Assembly (NCBI GenBank): GCA_902795665.1
Contig: CADBMA010000108.1
Coordinates: 1-5,437, forward strand
Length of the DNA stretch: 5,437 bases
Reading direction: 5' to 3'
Source: an uncultured Rhodospirillales bacterium
GTDB lineage: Bacteria; Pseudomonadota; Alphaproteobacteria; RF32; CAG-239
Made by a program: the position numbers and the translations under genes. The notes under the pieces were generated by a model that worked only from the letters and a program-made list of their open reading frames with translations, was not told the origin of the DNA and searched no databases. Positions 1-5,437 of this stretch are shown here, piece by piece. Each line of letters opens with the position of its first letter. Position 1 is the stretch's first letter.

Positions 1-56
1 ACAAAATCCTTAGCCGGAATTGAACGAACCCGTGGGTTCGAAGCCCTAGGGTCAAC
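1..56. other. Palindrome-rich sequence left of the tRNA, unassigned
   Basis: This edge segment contains a near-perfect inverted repeat at 25-40 (cgaacccgtgggttcg) followed by the 8-base palindrome ccctaggg at 44-51. Read on the plus strand in frame 1 it is open from the window edge to a TAA at 73-75 and gives a peptide containing GIERTRGFEALGSTK. Read on the minus strand it has T-loop-like words (TTCGAA, TTCAATTCC), but no complete tRNA T-arm or acceptor stem can be folded from it. It could be a tRNA-derived remnant, a short dispersed repeat, or the end of an unseen gene. I cannot decide between these from 56 bases. Confidence 0.3.
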
Positions 57-86
57 AAAAAAAAGCTCCGTTTAAGGAGCTTTTTT
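57..86 (-). terminator. Rho-independent terminator of tRNA-Glu
   Basis: A stem gctcc (65-69) pairs with ggagc (76-80) around a 6-base loop, and it is flanked by an A-run (57-64) on the left and a T-run (81-86) on the right. On the minus strand this is a GC stem followed by eight U's, immediately after the 3' CCA end of the tRNA. Because both flanks are homopolymeric, it could also stop plus-strand transcripts that enter from the left. Confidence 0.85.
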
Positions 87-88
87 AT

Positions 89-163
89 TGGTGATCCCAA
101 CGGGATTCGAACCCATATTACCACCGTGAAAGGGTGATGTCCTAACCATTAGACGATGGGACC
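89..163 (-). tRNA. tRNA-Glu (anticodon UUC)
   Basis: The minus strand folds into a complete 75-nt cloverleaf. The acceptor strand GGTCCCA pairs with TGGGATC and includes one G-U pair. The D-arm contains TCTAATGGTTAGGA. The anticodon stem TCACC/GGTGG holds the loop CTTTCAC with anticodon TTC (plus-strand positions 128-130). The T-loop is GGTTCGAATCC, and the terminal CCA is encoded at 89-91. It supplies glutamate for GAA/GAG codons and, in organisms that use the C5 pathway, glutamyl-tRNA for haem synthesis. It has its own promoter and terminator, so it is probably a single-gene transcript divergent from mtaB. Confidence 0.96.
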
Positions 164-181
164 ATTAAATCACTTGGACAG

Positions 182-210
182 TATATACATATAAAAAAAC
201 AATTGGTCAA
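182..210 (-). promoter_or_regulatory. Sigma70-like promoter for tRNA-Glu
   Basis: On the minus strand there is a -35 box TTGACC (205-210), a 17-base spacer, and a -10 box TATATA (182-187) directly preceded by TG. The start site would fall about 12 bases before the mature tRNA end at 163. The bases right after the -10 box (CTGTCC) are GC-richer than the surroundings, as in discriminators of stringently controlled stable-RNA promoters. A frame-shifted -10 (TATACT with a 19-base spacer) is possible. Confidence 0.6.
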
Positions 211-406
211 GACTTTTTTTCATTTTCTTTCATTTATTTTTTGCTATTGCCGCAAAATAAGCATTTACAATAAAAATTCGCCCCACAAAAACAGATTTTT
301 GTTAAATTTAAAATTAAAAGTTGTCAAGCTTAAATATTAATCGACAAAATGTTTATTTTTACTTGCGCTAGTTGATATTTTCTTTATATTAAGGACGGAG
401 ATAAAA
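211..406. other. AT-rich intergenic region upstream of mtaB
   Basis: No ORF or RNA gene is visible here. The stretch is strongly AT-rich. It contains a weak A/T-only hairpin (acaaaaa at 285-291 with tttttgt at 296-302) and a spaced inverted repeat ttgtc/gacaa (321-325 and 343-347). A possible plus-strand promoter for mtaB is TTGTCA (321-326), an 18-base spacer and CAAAAT (345-350). A second candidate is TTGCGC (363-368), 16 bases and TATATT (385-390), but its start would lie almost on the ribosome binding site. Neither is convincing. The ribosome binding site for mtaB is the AAGGACGGAG run at 391-400. Confidence 0.4.
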
Positions 407-1450
407 ATGGTAGAAGTTGTAACTTTGGGCTGCAGAATTAACAGTTACGAGTCCGAAATATTAAAAGAAAAATTTCAAGATATTGACAATCTGATTATTG
501 TCAACACTTGCGCTGTGACCAAAGAAGCTGAACGCCAATGCCGTCAGACTGTACGCAAGTTACGCCACCATAATCCTCAAGCTAGGATTGTGGTAACCGG
601 CTGCGCAGCACAAGTCAATCCTCAAATTTTTGCTCAAATGCCTGAGGTTGATTTGGTACTCGGCAACAAAGAAAAAACCGCTCTGGAACTGTATATTAAT
701 GGTGATTTGTCCGAAAAAACCATTGTCGGTGACATTTTCAAATACGATGGATATGACGATTATCTGATTACCGGTTTTGAAGGCCGGCAACGTGCATTTG
801 TGCAGATACAACAAGGATGCAATCACCGCTGCACTTATTGCATTGTCCCCTTTGCACGGGGAAACAATCGTTCAGTGGCACAAGACCAAATATTGCAACA
901 AATATCCACTCTCTTAGAAAAAGGTTTTGAACAGATATGCTTAACCGGTGTCGATGTTTGCTCTTATCAACCATCTTTCAGCGCATTAGTCGCCACAATA
1001 TTACAAACTTTTCCTCAACTTCCATCTTTACAGTTTGGCTCACTTGATCCGGCAGCCATTGATGATAATTTCATCAAATTGATTGCAGAATACCCAAATA
1101 TTCACCCGTTTTTTCACTTTTCGGTACAGTCAGGTGACAATTTGATACTAAAACGCATGGGGCGCCGCCATTCCCGCGAAGATGTAATAAATTTATGCAG
1201 CAAAATTCGCAAAGTTCGCCCCGACGCTGTTTTTGGAGCCGATTTTATTTGCGGATTTCCAACCGAAAGCGATGAAAACTTTACCAACACACTAAAACTG
1301 GTTGATGAAGCCGAAATTACACGTCTGCACGTTTTTCCTTATTCCGAACGACCCGGAACACCGGCAGCCAGAATGCCTCAAATTGATATTGAAAAACGAC
1401 GTGAAAGAGCCAAAATTCTGCGAGAAAAAGGAGAGAATATTAATGATTAA
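407..1450 (+). CDS. mtaB: MtaB-like tRNA methylthiotransferase (MiaB family), lacking TRAM domain
   Basis: This is a radical-SAM methylthiotransferase of 347 residues. MtaB converts t6A to ms2t6A at position 37 of tRNAs reading ANN codons, using two [4Fe-4S] clusters in the cytoplasm. The N-terminal UPF0004 domain shows its three cluster cysteines as LGC (C9), NTC (C35) and TGC (C66). The radical-SAM motif GCNHRCTYC gives C138, C142 and C145. Further family signatures are LTGVD (179-183), FSVQSGDNLILKRMGRRHS (238-256), GADFICGFPTE (277-287) and VFPYSERPGTPAARM (309-323). The start follows AAGGACGGAG at a good distance. The protein ends at GENIND soon after the radical-SAM core, whereas MtaB proteins are usually about 400-450 residues with a C-terminal TRAM domain. 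That domain is absent here and is not found in another frame. The stop overlaps the ftsY start. MtaB is favoured over MiaB or RimO because of the short N-terminus, the VTLGCRINSYES opening and the ftsY linkage. Confidence 0.9.
   Translation: MVEVVTLGCRINSYESEILKEKFQDIDNLIIVNTCAVTKEAERQCRQTVRKLRHHNPQARIVVTGCAAQVNPQIFAQMPEVDLVLGNKEKTALELYINGDLSEKTIVGDIFKYDGYDDYLITGFEGRQRAFVQIQQGCNHRCTYCIVPFARGNNRSVAQDQILQQISTLLEKGFEQICLTGVDVCSYQPSFSALVATILQTFPQLPSLQFGSLDPAAIDDNFIKLIAEYPNIHPFFHFSVQSGDNLILKRMGRRHSREDVINLCSKIRKVRPDAVFGADFICGFPTESDENFTNTLKLVDEAEITRLHVFPYSERPGTPAARMPQIDIEKRRERAKILREKGENIND
1428..1433 (+). promoter_or_regulatory. Ribosome binding site of ftsY inside mtaB
   Basis: The sequence AAGGAG lies 9 bases before the ATG at 1443 and within the last codons of mtaB. 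It decides the ftsY start. The frame stays open upstream to an ATG at 1302, but that extension lies entirely inside mtaB and has no FtsY-like sequence. Confidence 0.8.
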
Positions 1451-2360
1451 CTGGTTAAATCGCCTCAGCTCGGGACTTAAAAAGTCGTCTGTGAGATTAA
1501 GCAGCGGCATCGGTGATATTTTTACCAAAAAAAAATTGGACAATGCCACATTAGAAGAATTGGAAGAACTACTGATAACTTCGGACATGGGAGTTAAGAC
1601 ATCTTCCAAAATTATCGCATCTTTCGGTACACAACGGCAAGATAAAGATATTGAACCACAAGAAATTCGCCGCCGCCTAGCTGATGAAATCCAAAAAATA
1701 TTACTCCCCAGCCAACAGCTTTTACAAATTGATTTCACCCAGAAACCTTTTGTAATTATGATGGTAGGCGTGAACGGTGCAGGCAAAACCACAACCATCG
1801 GCAAATTGGCTCAAAAATTCAAAAATCAGGGCTTAAAGGTTTCTCTGATTGCCGCTGATACATTCCGCGCCGCAGCCGTTGAACAGTTGCAAATATGGGG
1901 GCAACGCGCCGATGTCAGAGTTTTTGCCGGACCGCAAGGATGCGATAGCGCCGGATTGTGCTACGATGGACTGGGACAAGCCATAAAAAATGACGACGAC
2001 ATTGTTTTTATTGACACCGCCGGAAGACTGCAAAACAAAAGCGGATTGATGGAAGAGCTAAAAAAAATTGATAAAGTTATCAAAAAAATTATACCTCAAG
2101 CTCCTCATGCAACTATTCTGACCTTAGATGCTACCAACGGACAAAATGCGCTTTCACAAGTTGAAACTTTCAGTCAGGCAGTCAATATCAGCGGCTTGAT
2201 TATTACCAAGCTTGATGGCACTGCCAAAGGGGGGATTCTTGTTGCCATAGCCGATGAGCACCCTACTCCTATCCACTTTATCGGTGTGGGCGAAAGTATC
2301 GATGATCTAAACGAATTTAACGCCGATGATTTTGCCAAAAGTCTGTTGGATATTGAATAA
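1443..2360 (+). CDS. ftsY: Signal recognition particle receptor FtsY
   Basis: FtsY is the membrane-associated SRP-type GTPase that docks Ffh-ribosome-nascent chain complexes to the Sec translocon. The protein has 305 residues from the ATG at 1443. The N-terminus (INWLNRLSSGLKKSS) is a short amphipathic stretch likely to touch the membrane, followed by the helical N domain (about 20-90). The GTPase G domain shows the P-loop GVNGAGKTTTIGKLA (109-123), the insertion-box motif DTFRAAAVEQL (139-149), DTAGR (191-195), TKLDG (255-259) and the closing GVGE...DDL (281-289). The long acidic A domain of E. coli FtsY is missing, as is common in alphaproteobacterial forms. It starts 8 bases before the mtaB stop (ATGATTAA), so it is probably co-transcribed and translationally coupled with mtaB. 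A hairpin terminator follows directly. Confidence 0.97.
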   Translation: MINWLNRLSSGLKKSSVRLSSGIGDIFTKKKLDNATLEELEELLITSDMGVKTSSKIIASFGTQRQDKDIEPQEIRRRLADEIQKILLPSQQLLQIDFTQKPFVIMMVGVNGAGKTTTIGKLAQKFKNQGLKVSLIAADTFRAAAVEQLQIWGQRADVRVFAGPQGCDSAGLCYDGLGQAIKNDDDIVFIDTAGRLQNKSGLMEELKKIDKVIKKIIPQAPHATILTLDATNGQNALSQVETFSQAVNISGLIITKLDGTAKGGILVAIADEHPTPIHFIGVGESIDDLNEFNADDFAKSLLDIE

Positions 2361-2363
2361 TCA

Positions 2364-2393
2364 AAAAATCCGAGTTTTAACACTCGGATTTTT
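2364..2393. terminator. Bidirectional terminator between ftsY and the metal-transport operon
   Basis: An 11-base-pair inverted repeat (aaaaatccgag at 2364-2374 with ctcggattttt at 2383-2393) encloses an 8-base loop. A T-rich run follows on the plus strand and, because the repeat is symmetric, also on the minus strand. It begins four bases after the ftsY stop and ends 12 bases before the stop of the converging permease gene, so it can serve both. Confidence 0.88.
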
Positions 2394-2405
2394 ATTTACG
2401 CTAAA

Positions 2406-3152
2406 TTAGTTGTTTTGCTTTACTTTCATTATCAAGCAAACAGGCATCATTAGTGATATTCCCCACACGATTGCCGGTCCGGCAGGCAAATCAAAGTAAT
2501 ATGATACGATTAAACCGATTATAAAGCCGAAACTTTCGCCTGCATATTCAGTTAATCTGCGTTTGTGCTCATCGGTCATATAACTTGTTGCTACAGCCGG
2601 AAATATCAACGAGGCAAACACCAAATAAACCCCACAGATTTGCACAGATGTTGTTATAACGCAAGCCAGCACAATGTAGAAATATTTTTTCAAAAACAAT
2701 TCCGGCTTGGTATAAACCAAAACTGTTGCACTTAAAAATACCGTTCCGGCAAAGGCAACATTTTGCCAGGATGCAAACAGGAGTTGTCCGGATAGAATAT
2801 CATTGATGTTTTCGGCACCATGCGGATTACCGGAAAGCACCAAAACAACTAAAGTTGCCGAGAGCACAAAAGTGCATCCGATTACAGCTTCGGCTATTTC
2901 CTTGAAATGCTTTTCCATTGTCTTAAAGAATATTCCGCCCAAAAAGGCACATAACAAAGCCGCAGCTTGGGAGAAAAAACTCCCAAGCTCTAACATACTA
3001 GCAAATATTGCCCCCATAGCAGCAAGTTGCGCCAGAGTTAAATCAATAAAAATAATACCGCGTCTTAAGACTTCTTGTCCTAAAGGTACATGGATTAACA
3101 TCATAAGCAACCCGATGGTTAAAGCCGGCAATAAAATCAACAGTTCGCTCAT
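2406..3152 (-). CDS. znuB: Metal (zinc-type) ABC transporter permease, ZnuB-like
   Basis: This is the inner-membrane channel subunit of a cluster-9 (ABC-3 family) importer for zinc or manganese, 248 residues long, which is normal for the family. It is very hydrophobic, with about seven to eight likely membrane segments (around residues 3-20, 32-52, 60-78, 88-108, 130-147, 157-183, 205-220 and 224-243). Family motifs are HVPLGQEVLRRGIIFIDLTL (21-40), GNPHGAENINDILSGQLL (108-125), GVYLVFASLIFPA (174-186) and DLPAGPA (221-227). Its ATG lies one base after the stop of the binding-protein gene, with an AAGGA site inside the end of that gene, indicating tight co-expression. No ATPase gene follows; the operon ends here at the shared terminator. 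Zinc is the best substrate guess, but sequence cannot exclude manganese. Confidence 0.92.
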   Translation of the reverse strand: MSELLILLPALTIGLLMMLIHVPLGQEVLRRGIIFIDLTLAQLAAMGAIFASMLELGSFFSQAAALLCAFLGGIFFKTMEKHFKEIAEAVIGCTFVLSATLVVLVLSGNPHGAENINDILSGQLLFASWQNVAFAGTVFLSATVLVYTKPELFLKKYFYIVLACVITTSVQICGVYLVFASLIFPAVATSYMTDEHKRRLTEYAGESFGFIIGLIVSYYFDLPAGPAIVWGISLMMPVCLIMKVKQNN

Positions 3153-3153
3153 T

Positions 3154-4053
3154 TTATTTTCCTTTTGCTGATAGCATTAAGTCAATGCTAACTTCATACA
3201 AATCAAACAAATTATTTACTTGTTTATTTCCGCCGATGGTATAAGGCAAAACAATCGTATTAACCCCGCTTTCCTGAGAGAGCCATTCGGCAGGCTTTGC
3301 GCTTTCAAAAGGAGCATAAGCAATAAAAGCTATCTTATTCTGTTCTGTCAGGTTTTTGAGTTCGCTCAAATGCTTTGATGTTGCGGGAATTCCCGGTTTG
3401 GGCTCTAAGGTTCCGATAGTTTTTATTTTTAGCCAATCAAATAAATAGCTCATATTGACATGATTGGTGATAGCTTTTGTGCCTTTAAGCTCTGCTGCTT
3501 TTTGTTCCCAATTTTTGATTTTGCTACGCATTTTAGCAGCAAAATCATTGTAATTTTGAACATAAAAGCTTGCATTTTCGCTATCAATCACCGCTAGTTT
3601 GTCTGCAATAACTTTGCCAACTTTCAACATATTATACGGATTAAGATGCAAATGCGGATTACCTTCAGGGTGGACATCGCCATCAGCTCTGTCTATACGC
3701 GTCGGTTTTTCAATCGTTGGCACATATTGAGCCGCATAAATAAAATTTTCTCCGCCTTCCTGCACCTTTGCCGAGCCGGCTTTACGCAACACAAGCGGCA
3801 ACCAACCGACTTCCAGACCGGCACCGGAGCATACGACCATATCGGCTTTGCGAATCTTGGCAATCAGGCTAGGTTTGGCTTGAATATAATGCACATCTTG
3901 ACTGGCATTGGTGGCACTGTAGACATCGGCTTTATCTTTAGTTATTTCTTCAGTTAAACTCTTCCATTCCGGCTCACAGGTAAAAACATTCAAAGCAAAA
4001 GCTTTAGTGGCTGAAAGTGTTGCCACCATTAAGAACAATATAAATTTCTTCAT
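3154..4053 (-). CDS. znuA: Periplasmic metal-binding protein of a zinc-type ABC importer, ZnuA-like
   Basis: This is a cluster-9 (cluster A-I) solute-binding protein of 299 residues that captures a divalent metal in the periplasm and delivers it to the permease encoded next. A Sec signal peptide is clear (MKKFILFLMVATLSATKAFA, cleavage likely after residue 20). Candidate metal-binding histidines lie in the expected places: QDVH (H55), GNPHLH (H134, possibly H136) and TNH (H198). Other family motifs are KPSLIAKIRKADMVVCSG (60-77), GDVHPEGNPH (125-134), YLFDWL (203-208), EPKPGIPATSKHL (217-229) and LPYTIGG (269-275). The fourth, acidic ligand cannot be placed with confidence. The His/Asp-rich loop of classical E. 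coli ZnuA is absent, as in the AztC-like branch. Its AAGGAG site (4062-4067) overlaps the stop codon of the upstream outer-membrane gene, and the genes are 12 bases apart. Confidence 0.9.
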   Translation of the reverse strand: MKKFILFLMVATLSATKAFALNVFTCEPEWKSLTEEITKDKADVYSATNASQDVHYIQAKPSLIAKIRKADMVVCSGAGLEVGWLPLVLRKAGSAKVQEGGENFIYAAQYVPTIEKPTRIDRADGDVHPEGNPHLHLNPYNMLKVGKVIADKLAVIDSENASFYVQNYNDFAAKMRSKIKNWEQKAAELKGTKAITNHVNMSYLFDWLKIKTIGTLEPKPGIPATSKHLSELKNLTEQNKIAFIAYAPFESAKPAEWLSQESGVNTIVLPYTIGGNKQVNNLFDLYEVSIDLMLSAKGK

Positions 4054-4065
4054 ATCTGTATCTCC

Positions 4066-5331
4066 TTAGAAGCTATGAGCCCCATGTGCGCCAAAGCTCA
4101 TGGTGTATTCAAGCACAATTTGGTTATCATCTTTCTTGCTTGTTTTGTCATAGTTATATTGCAAACGAATGCGTGAAAACTCCGAATTGTTCCACTGAAG
4201 CATTAAAGAGTGCATCTGAGGTTTATGCCCTTGTGAGTCAAGCGGCGTATCCTTAAAACTGTTGAGCACATCATCAGGGCGCATTTGAGCATAACGATAG
4301 CCGACTTTCCAATTGGTCATAAATTTGTATGTCCCCTGCAGATACCAACCGGAAGATTTGTTGTTATATTGCTCAAATCCGGCATCCTCGATATTGTATT
4401 TGCCTTTTTCATCGCGGAACAAATATTCGCCCTGAAGCGCGAACTCGCTTTCTTTGTTATTGCCAGTCGGAGCATAGGTATATTTCAAAGATAGACCATA
4501 AAGGTTATCTTTGCCTTTGAAATCAATGTCATCACTCTCACGACCTTTGTTGCTTTTGGCATAAAGGTATGAAAAGCCCGCCAACCATGCTTGGCTGTCG
4601 GTTATATCGCCTCCGAACTTTACAAAGGCATTTGCGGCGCCGTCCCCCGAACCTTCTGACGAAGCAGGAAAATATCCGCCTCTATATAAACCGCCGCCAA
4701 TTTCAGCATAAAAATCTGTCGGCAAAACTATCGATGCCTGTATTCCATCATCACGATAAGCATTGTTCAAAAATACTCGATAAGGCAGAGGTCTGTCAGC
4801 AAATTCATCAGTATGAGCATGTTTTTCGTTCAGATATCCGAACACCGGTTTCATTCGGCCGGCAGTTGCCACAATTCCGTACGGCAAGCCAATAGTCTGT
4901 ACATAGGCTTCTTCCAGCTCTATTTTATCATCTCCGTTTTCATTAACCACGGCAGCAGTCAAATTTGCCAAGAATTTATCATCAACATTGGCTCCAATAT
5001 TGATTTCAGACTCACCTAAACTAAACCCTTTATCTGGACTTTCGCCTTCTTCACCGATTTGAAATCCGCTGATTTCTTTATCTTTATTGGAATAATAATT
5101 ATATGCACCGTTCAAAACCACGCTGATATACGGGTTAAACGCACTGGCAGAGCTCATCGGCGTTACCTGTGCGGCAGGTATCGGTGTTTGTGTTTGGTTG
5201 TTTTCTAATTCATTGATACGGGTTTCTAATTGTTCAATTCTTTTTAAGAGTTCACTATCACTGGCTTTGGCAGAATTTGCACACACCAAAGCCAAAACGG
5301 CAGATATGACTGCCAAATTTTGTTTTTGCAT
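4066..5331 (-). CDS. Outer-membrane beta-barrel protein linked to metal transport
   Basis: This 421-residue protein starts at the ATG at 5329-5331, chosen because AAAGGA sits 6 bases upstream and a normal signal peptide follows (MQKQNLAVISAVLALVCANS, cleavage near AKA at 21-23). An upstream TTG at 5367 in the same frame would add 12 residues before the signal and is unlikely. After the signal comes a coiled coil (LLKRIEQLETRINELEN, 28-44), then a Pro/Thr/Gln linker (about 45-65). The rest has alternating aromatic/hydrophobic strands typical of a beta barrel, with FSLGESEINIGANVDD (103-118), a HAH motif (171-173), and an end in YTMSFGAHGAHSF with terminal Phe, as in BAM-assembled proteins. I recall similar barrel proteins beside zinc-type ABC genes in other proteobacteria, where they have been proposed to be zinc-regulated outer-membrane proteins; I know no firm function. 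It probably passes a metal or metal chelate, but an adhesin or generic porin role is possible. Confidence 0.82.
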   Translation of the reverse strand: MQKQNLAVISAVLALVCANSAKASDSELLKRIEQLETRINELENNQTQTPIPAAQVTPMSSASAFNPYISVVLNGAYNYYSNKDKEISGFQIGEEGESPDKGFSLGESEINIGANVDDKFLANLTAAVVNENGDDKIELEEAYVQTIGLPYGIVATAGRMKPVFGYLNEKHAHTDEFADRPLPYRVFLNNAYRDDGIQASIVLPTDFYAEIGGGLYRGGYFPASSEGSGDGAANAFVKFGGDITDSQAWLAGFSYLYAKSNKGRESDDIDFKGKDNLYGLSLKYTYAPTGNNKESEFALQGEYLFRDEKGKYNIEDAGFEQYNNKSSGWYLQGTYKFMTNWKVGYRYAQMRPDDVLNSFKDTPLDSQGHKPQMHSLMLQWNNSEFSRIRLQYNYDKTSKKDDNQIVLEYTMSFGAHGAHSF

Positions 5332-5337
5332 ATTTTT

Positions 5338-5343
5338 TCCTTT
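5338..5343 (-). promoter_or_regulatory. Ribosome binding site setting the start of the outer-membrane gene
   Basis: The minus strand reads AAAGGA here, 6 bases before the ATG at 5331. No comparable site precedes the in-frame TTG at 5367, so the shorter form, with the signal peptide at the very N-terminus, is preferred. Confidence 0.75.
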
Positions 5344-5379
5344 ATTAAATAAGTTCACAAAAACCAAGAAGTCTAACTT

Positions 5380-5399
5380 CCGGCATTAATTAAATTCGG
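5380..5399. promoter_or_regulatory. Imperfect palindrome upstream of the metal operon, possible operator
   Basis: The 20 bases ccggcattaattaaattcgg are centred on ttaattaa, and 7 of 10 half-site positions match. They lie in the 76-base gap between the upstream partial ORF and the outer-membrane gene. A metal-responsive repressor site (Zur/Fur type) would be expected in this region if a promoter exists here, but the sequence does not match a Zur box that I know. No good -35/-10 pair was found in the gap, so the operon may be read from farther upstream. Confidence 0.25.
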
Positions 5400-5407
5400 T
5401 TAAAAAA

Positions 5408-5437
5408 TTATGCTTTTGGCGGTGCGCGTGTATCGTA
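5408..5437 (-). CDS. C-terminal tail of an unknown upstream gene (partial)
   Basis: The minus strand is open from the window edge to TAA at 5408-5410 and encodes the last nine residues YDTRAPPKA. GC content rises in this stretch compared with the AT-rich gap beside it, which suits coding sequence. It runs in the same direction as the metal-transport genes, 76 bases upstream, so it may be the first visible member of that operon. A short tail ending in RAPP recalls some small membrane proteins (for example DUF2946-type), but nine residues cannot support an assignment. Chance openness is possible over so short a stretch. Confidence 0.4.
   Translation of the reverse strand, partial: YDTRAPPKA

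Noticed and set aside
1..53. Second tRNA gene running off the left edge
   Set aside because: T-loop-like words are present, but no 5-bp T stem, acceptor strand or CCA can be aligned with them.
300..345. CtrA-like TTAA-N7-TTAA site upstream of mtaB
   Set aside because: The TTAA pairs present (302/314 and 330/337) have spacings of 8 and 3 bases, not 7, and such words are expected by chance in AT-rich DNA.
1302..1442. N-terminal extension of FtsY by 47 residues
   Set aside because: It lies wholly within mtaB in another frame, resembles no FtsY A domain, and the internal ATG at 1443 has a strong ribosome binding site.
1292..1804. 170-codon minus-strand open frame across the mtaB/ftsY junction
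   Set aside because: It is antisense to two well-supported genes, has low-complexity Ser/Arg-rich translation, and lacks a recognisable domain.
2803..3171. 122-codon plus-strand open frame opposite the permease gene
   Set aside because: It is the shadow of the permease reading frame. It has no ribosome binding site or family motif.
5344..5349. TTTAAT as the -10 box of the metal operon
   Set aside because: It matches 5 of 6 consensus bases, but transcription would start inside the ribosome binding site and there is no -35 box at a proper distance.
5332..5367. Longer form of the outer-membrane protein starting at TTG (5367)
   Set aside because: It has no ribosome binding site, and the extra 12 residues (VFVNLFNKGKN after the start) would precede the signal peptide. 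The ATG at 5331 has a good AAAGGA.

Overview
The window looks like a piece of the chromosome of an AT-rich alphaproteobacterium. The strongest clue is an mtaB-like gene directly followed by and overlapping ftsY. That gene pair is familiar from alphaproteobacteria, where it is often part of a dapF-mtaB-ftsY string. The FtsY is also of the short NG type seen there. The lineage is an inference: nothing in the window names the organism. All protein genes are intact except one partial at the right edge, and there is no transposase, CRISPR array or phage gene.

Left part (1-406). A tRNA-Glu(UUC) gene lies on the minus strand, with a sigma70-like promoter upstream and a strong hairpin terminator downstream. 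To its left, the first ~56 bases hold a small palindrome-rich sequence of unknown nature. To its right is an AT-rich intergenic stretch that separates the tRNA from the divergent mtaB.

Middle part (407-2400). mtaB (a MiaB-type radical-SAM tRNA methylthiotransferase) and ftsY (the SRP receptor GTPase) run on the plus strand and overlap by 8 bases, so translation is probably coupled. The MtaB-like protein lacks the usual C-terminal TRAM domain. A symmetrical hairpin after ftsY probably terminates both ftsY and the operon converging from the right.

Right part (2401-5437). A tightly packed minus-strand operon encodes, in order of transcription, the tail of an unknown upstream gene, an outer-membrane beta-barrel protein with an N-terminal coiled coil, a periplasmic zinc/manganese-type (cluster 9) metal-binding protein, and the cognate ABC membrane permease. 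Together these would carry a divalent metal, most likely zinc, across the outer membrane, the periplasm and the inner membrane. The ABC ATPase (ZnuC-like) is absent from the visible operon and must be upstream of the window or elsewhere. The most interesting items are the metal-linked outer-membrane protein of a poorly characterised family, the missing ATPase, and the TRAM-less MtaB.
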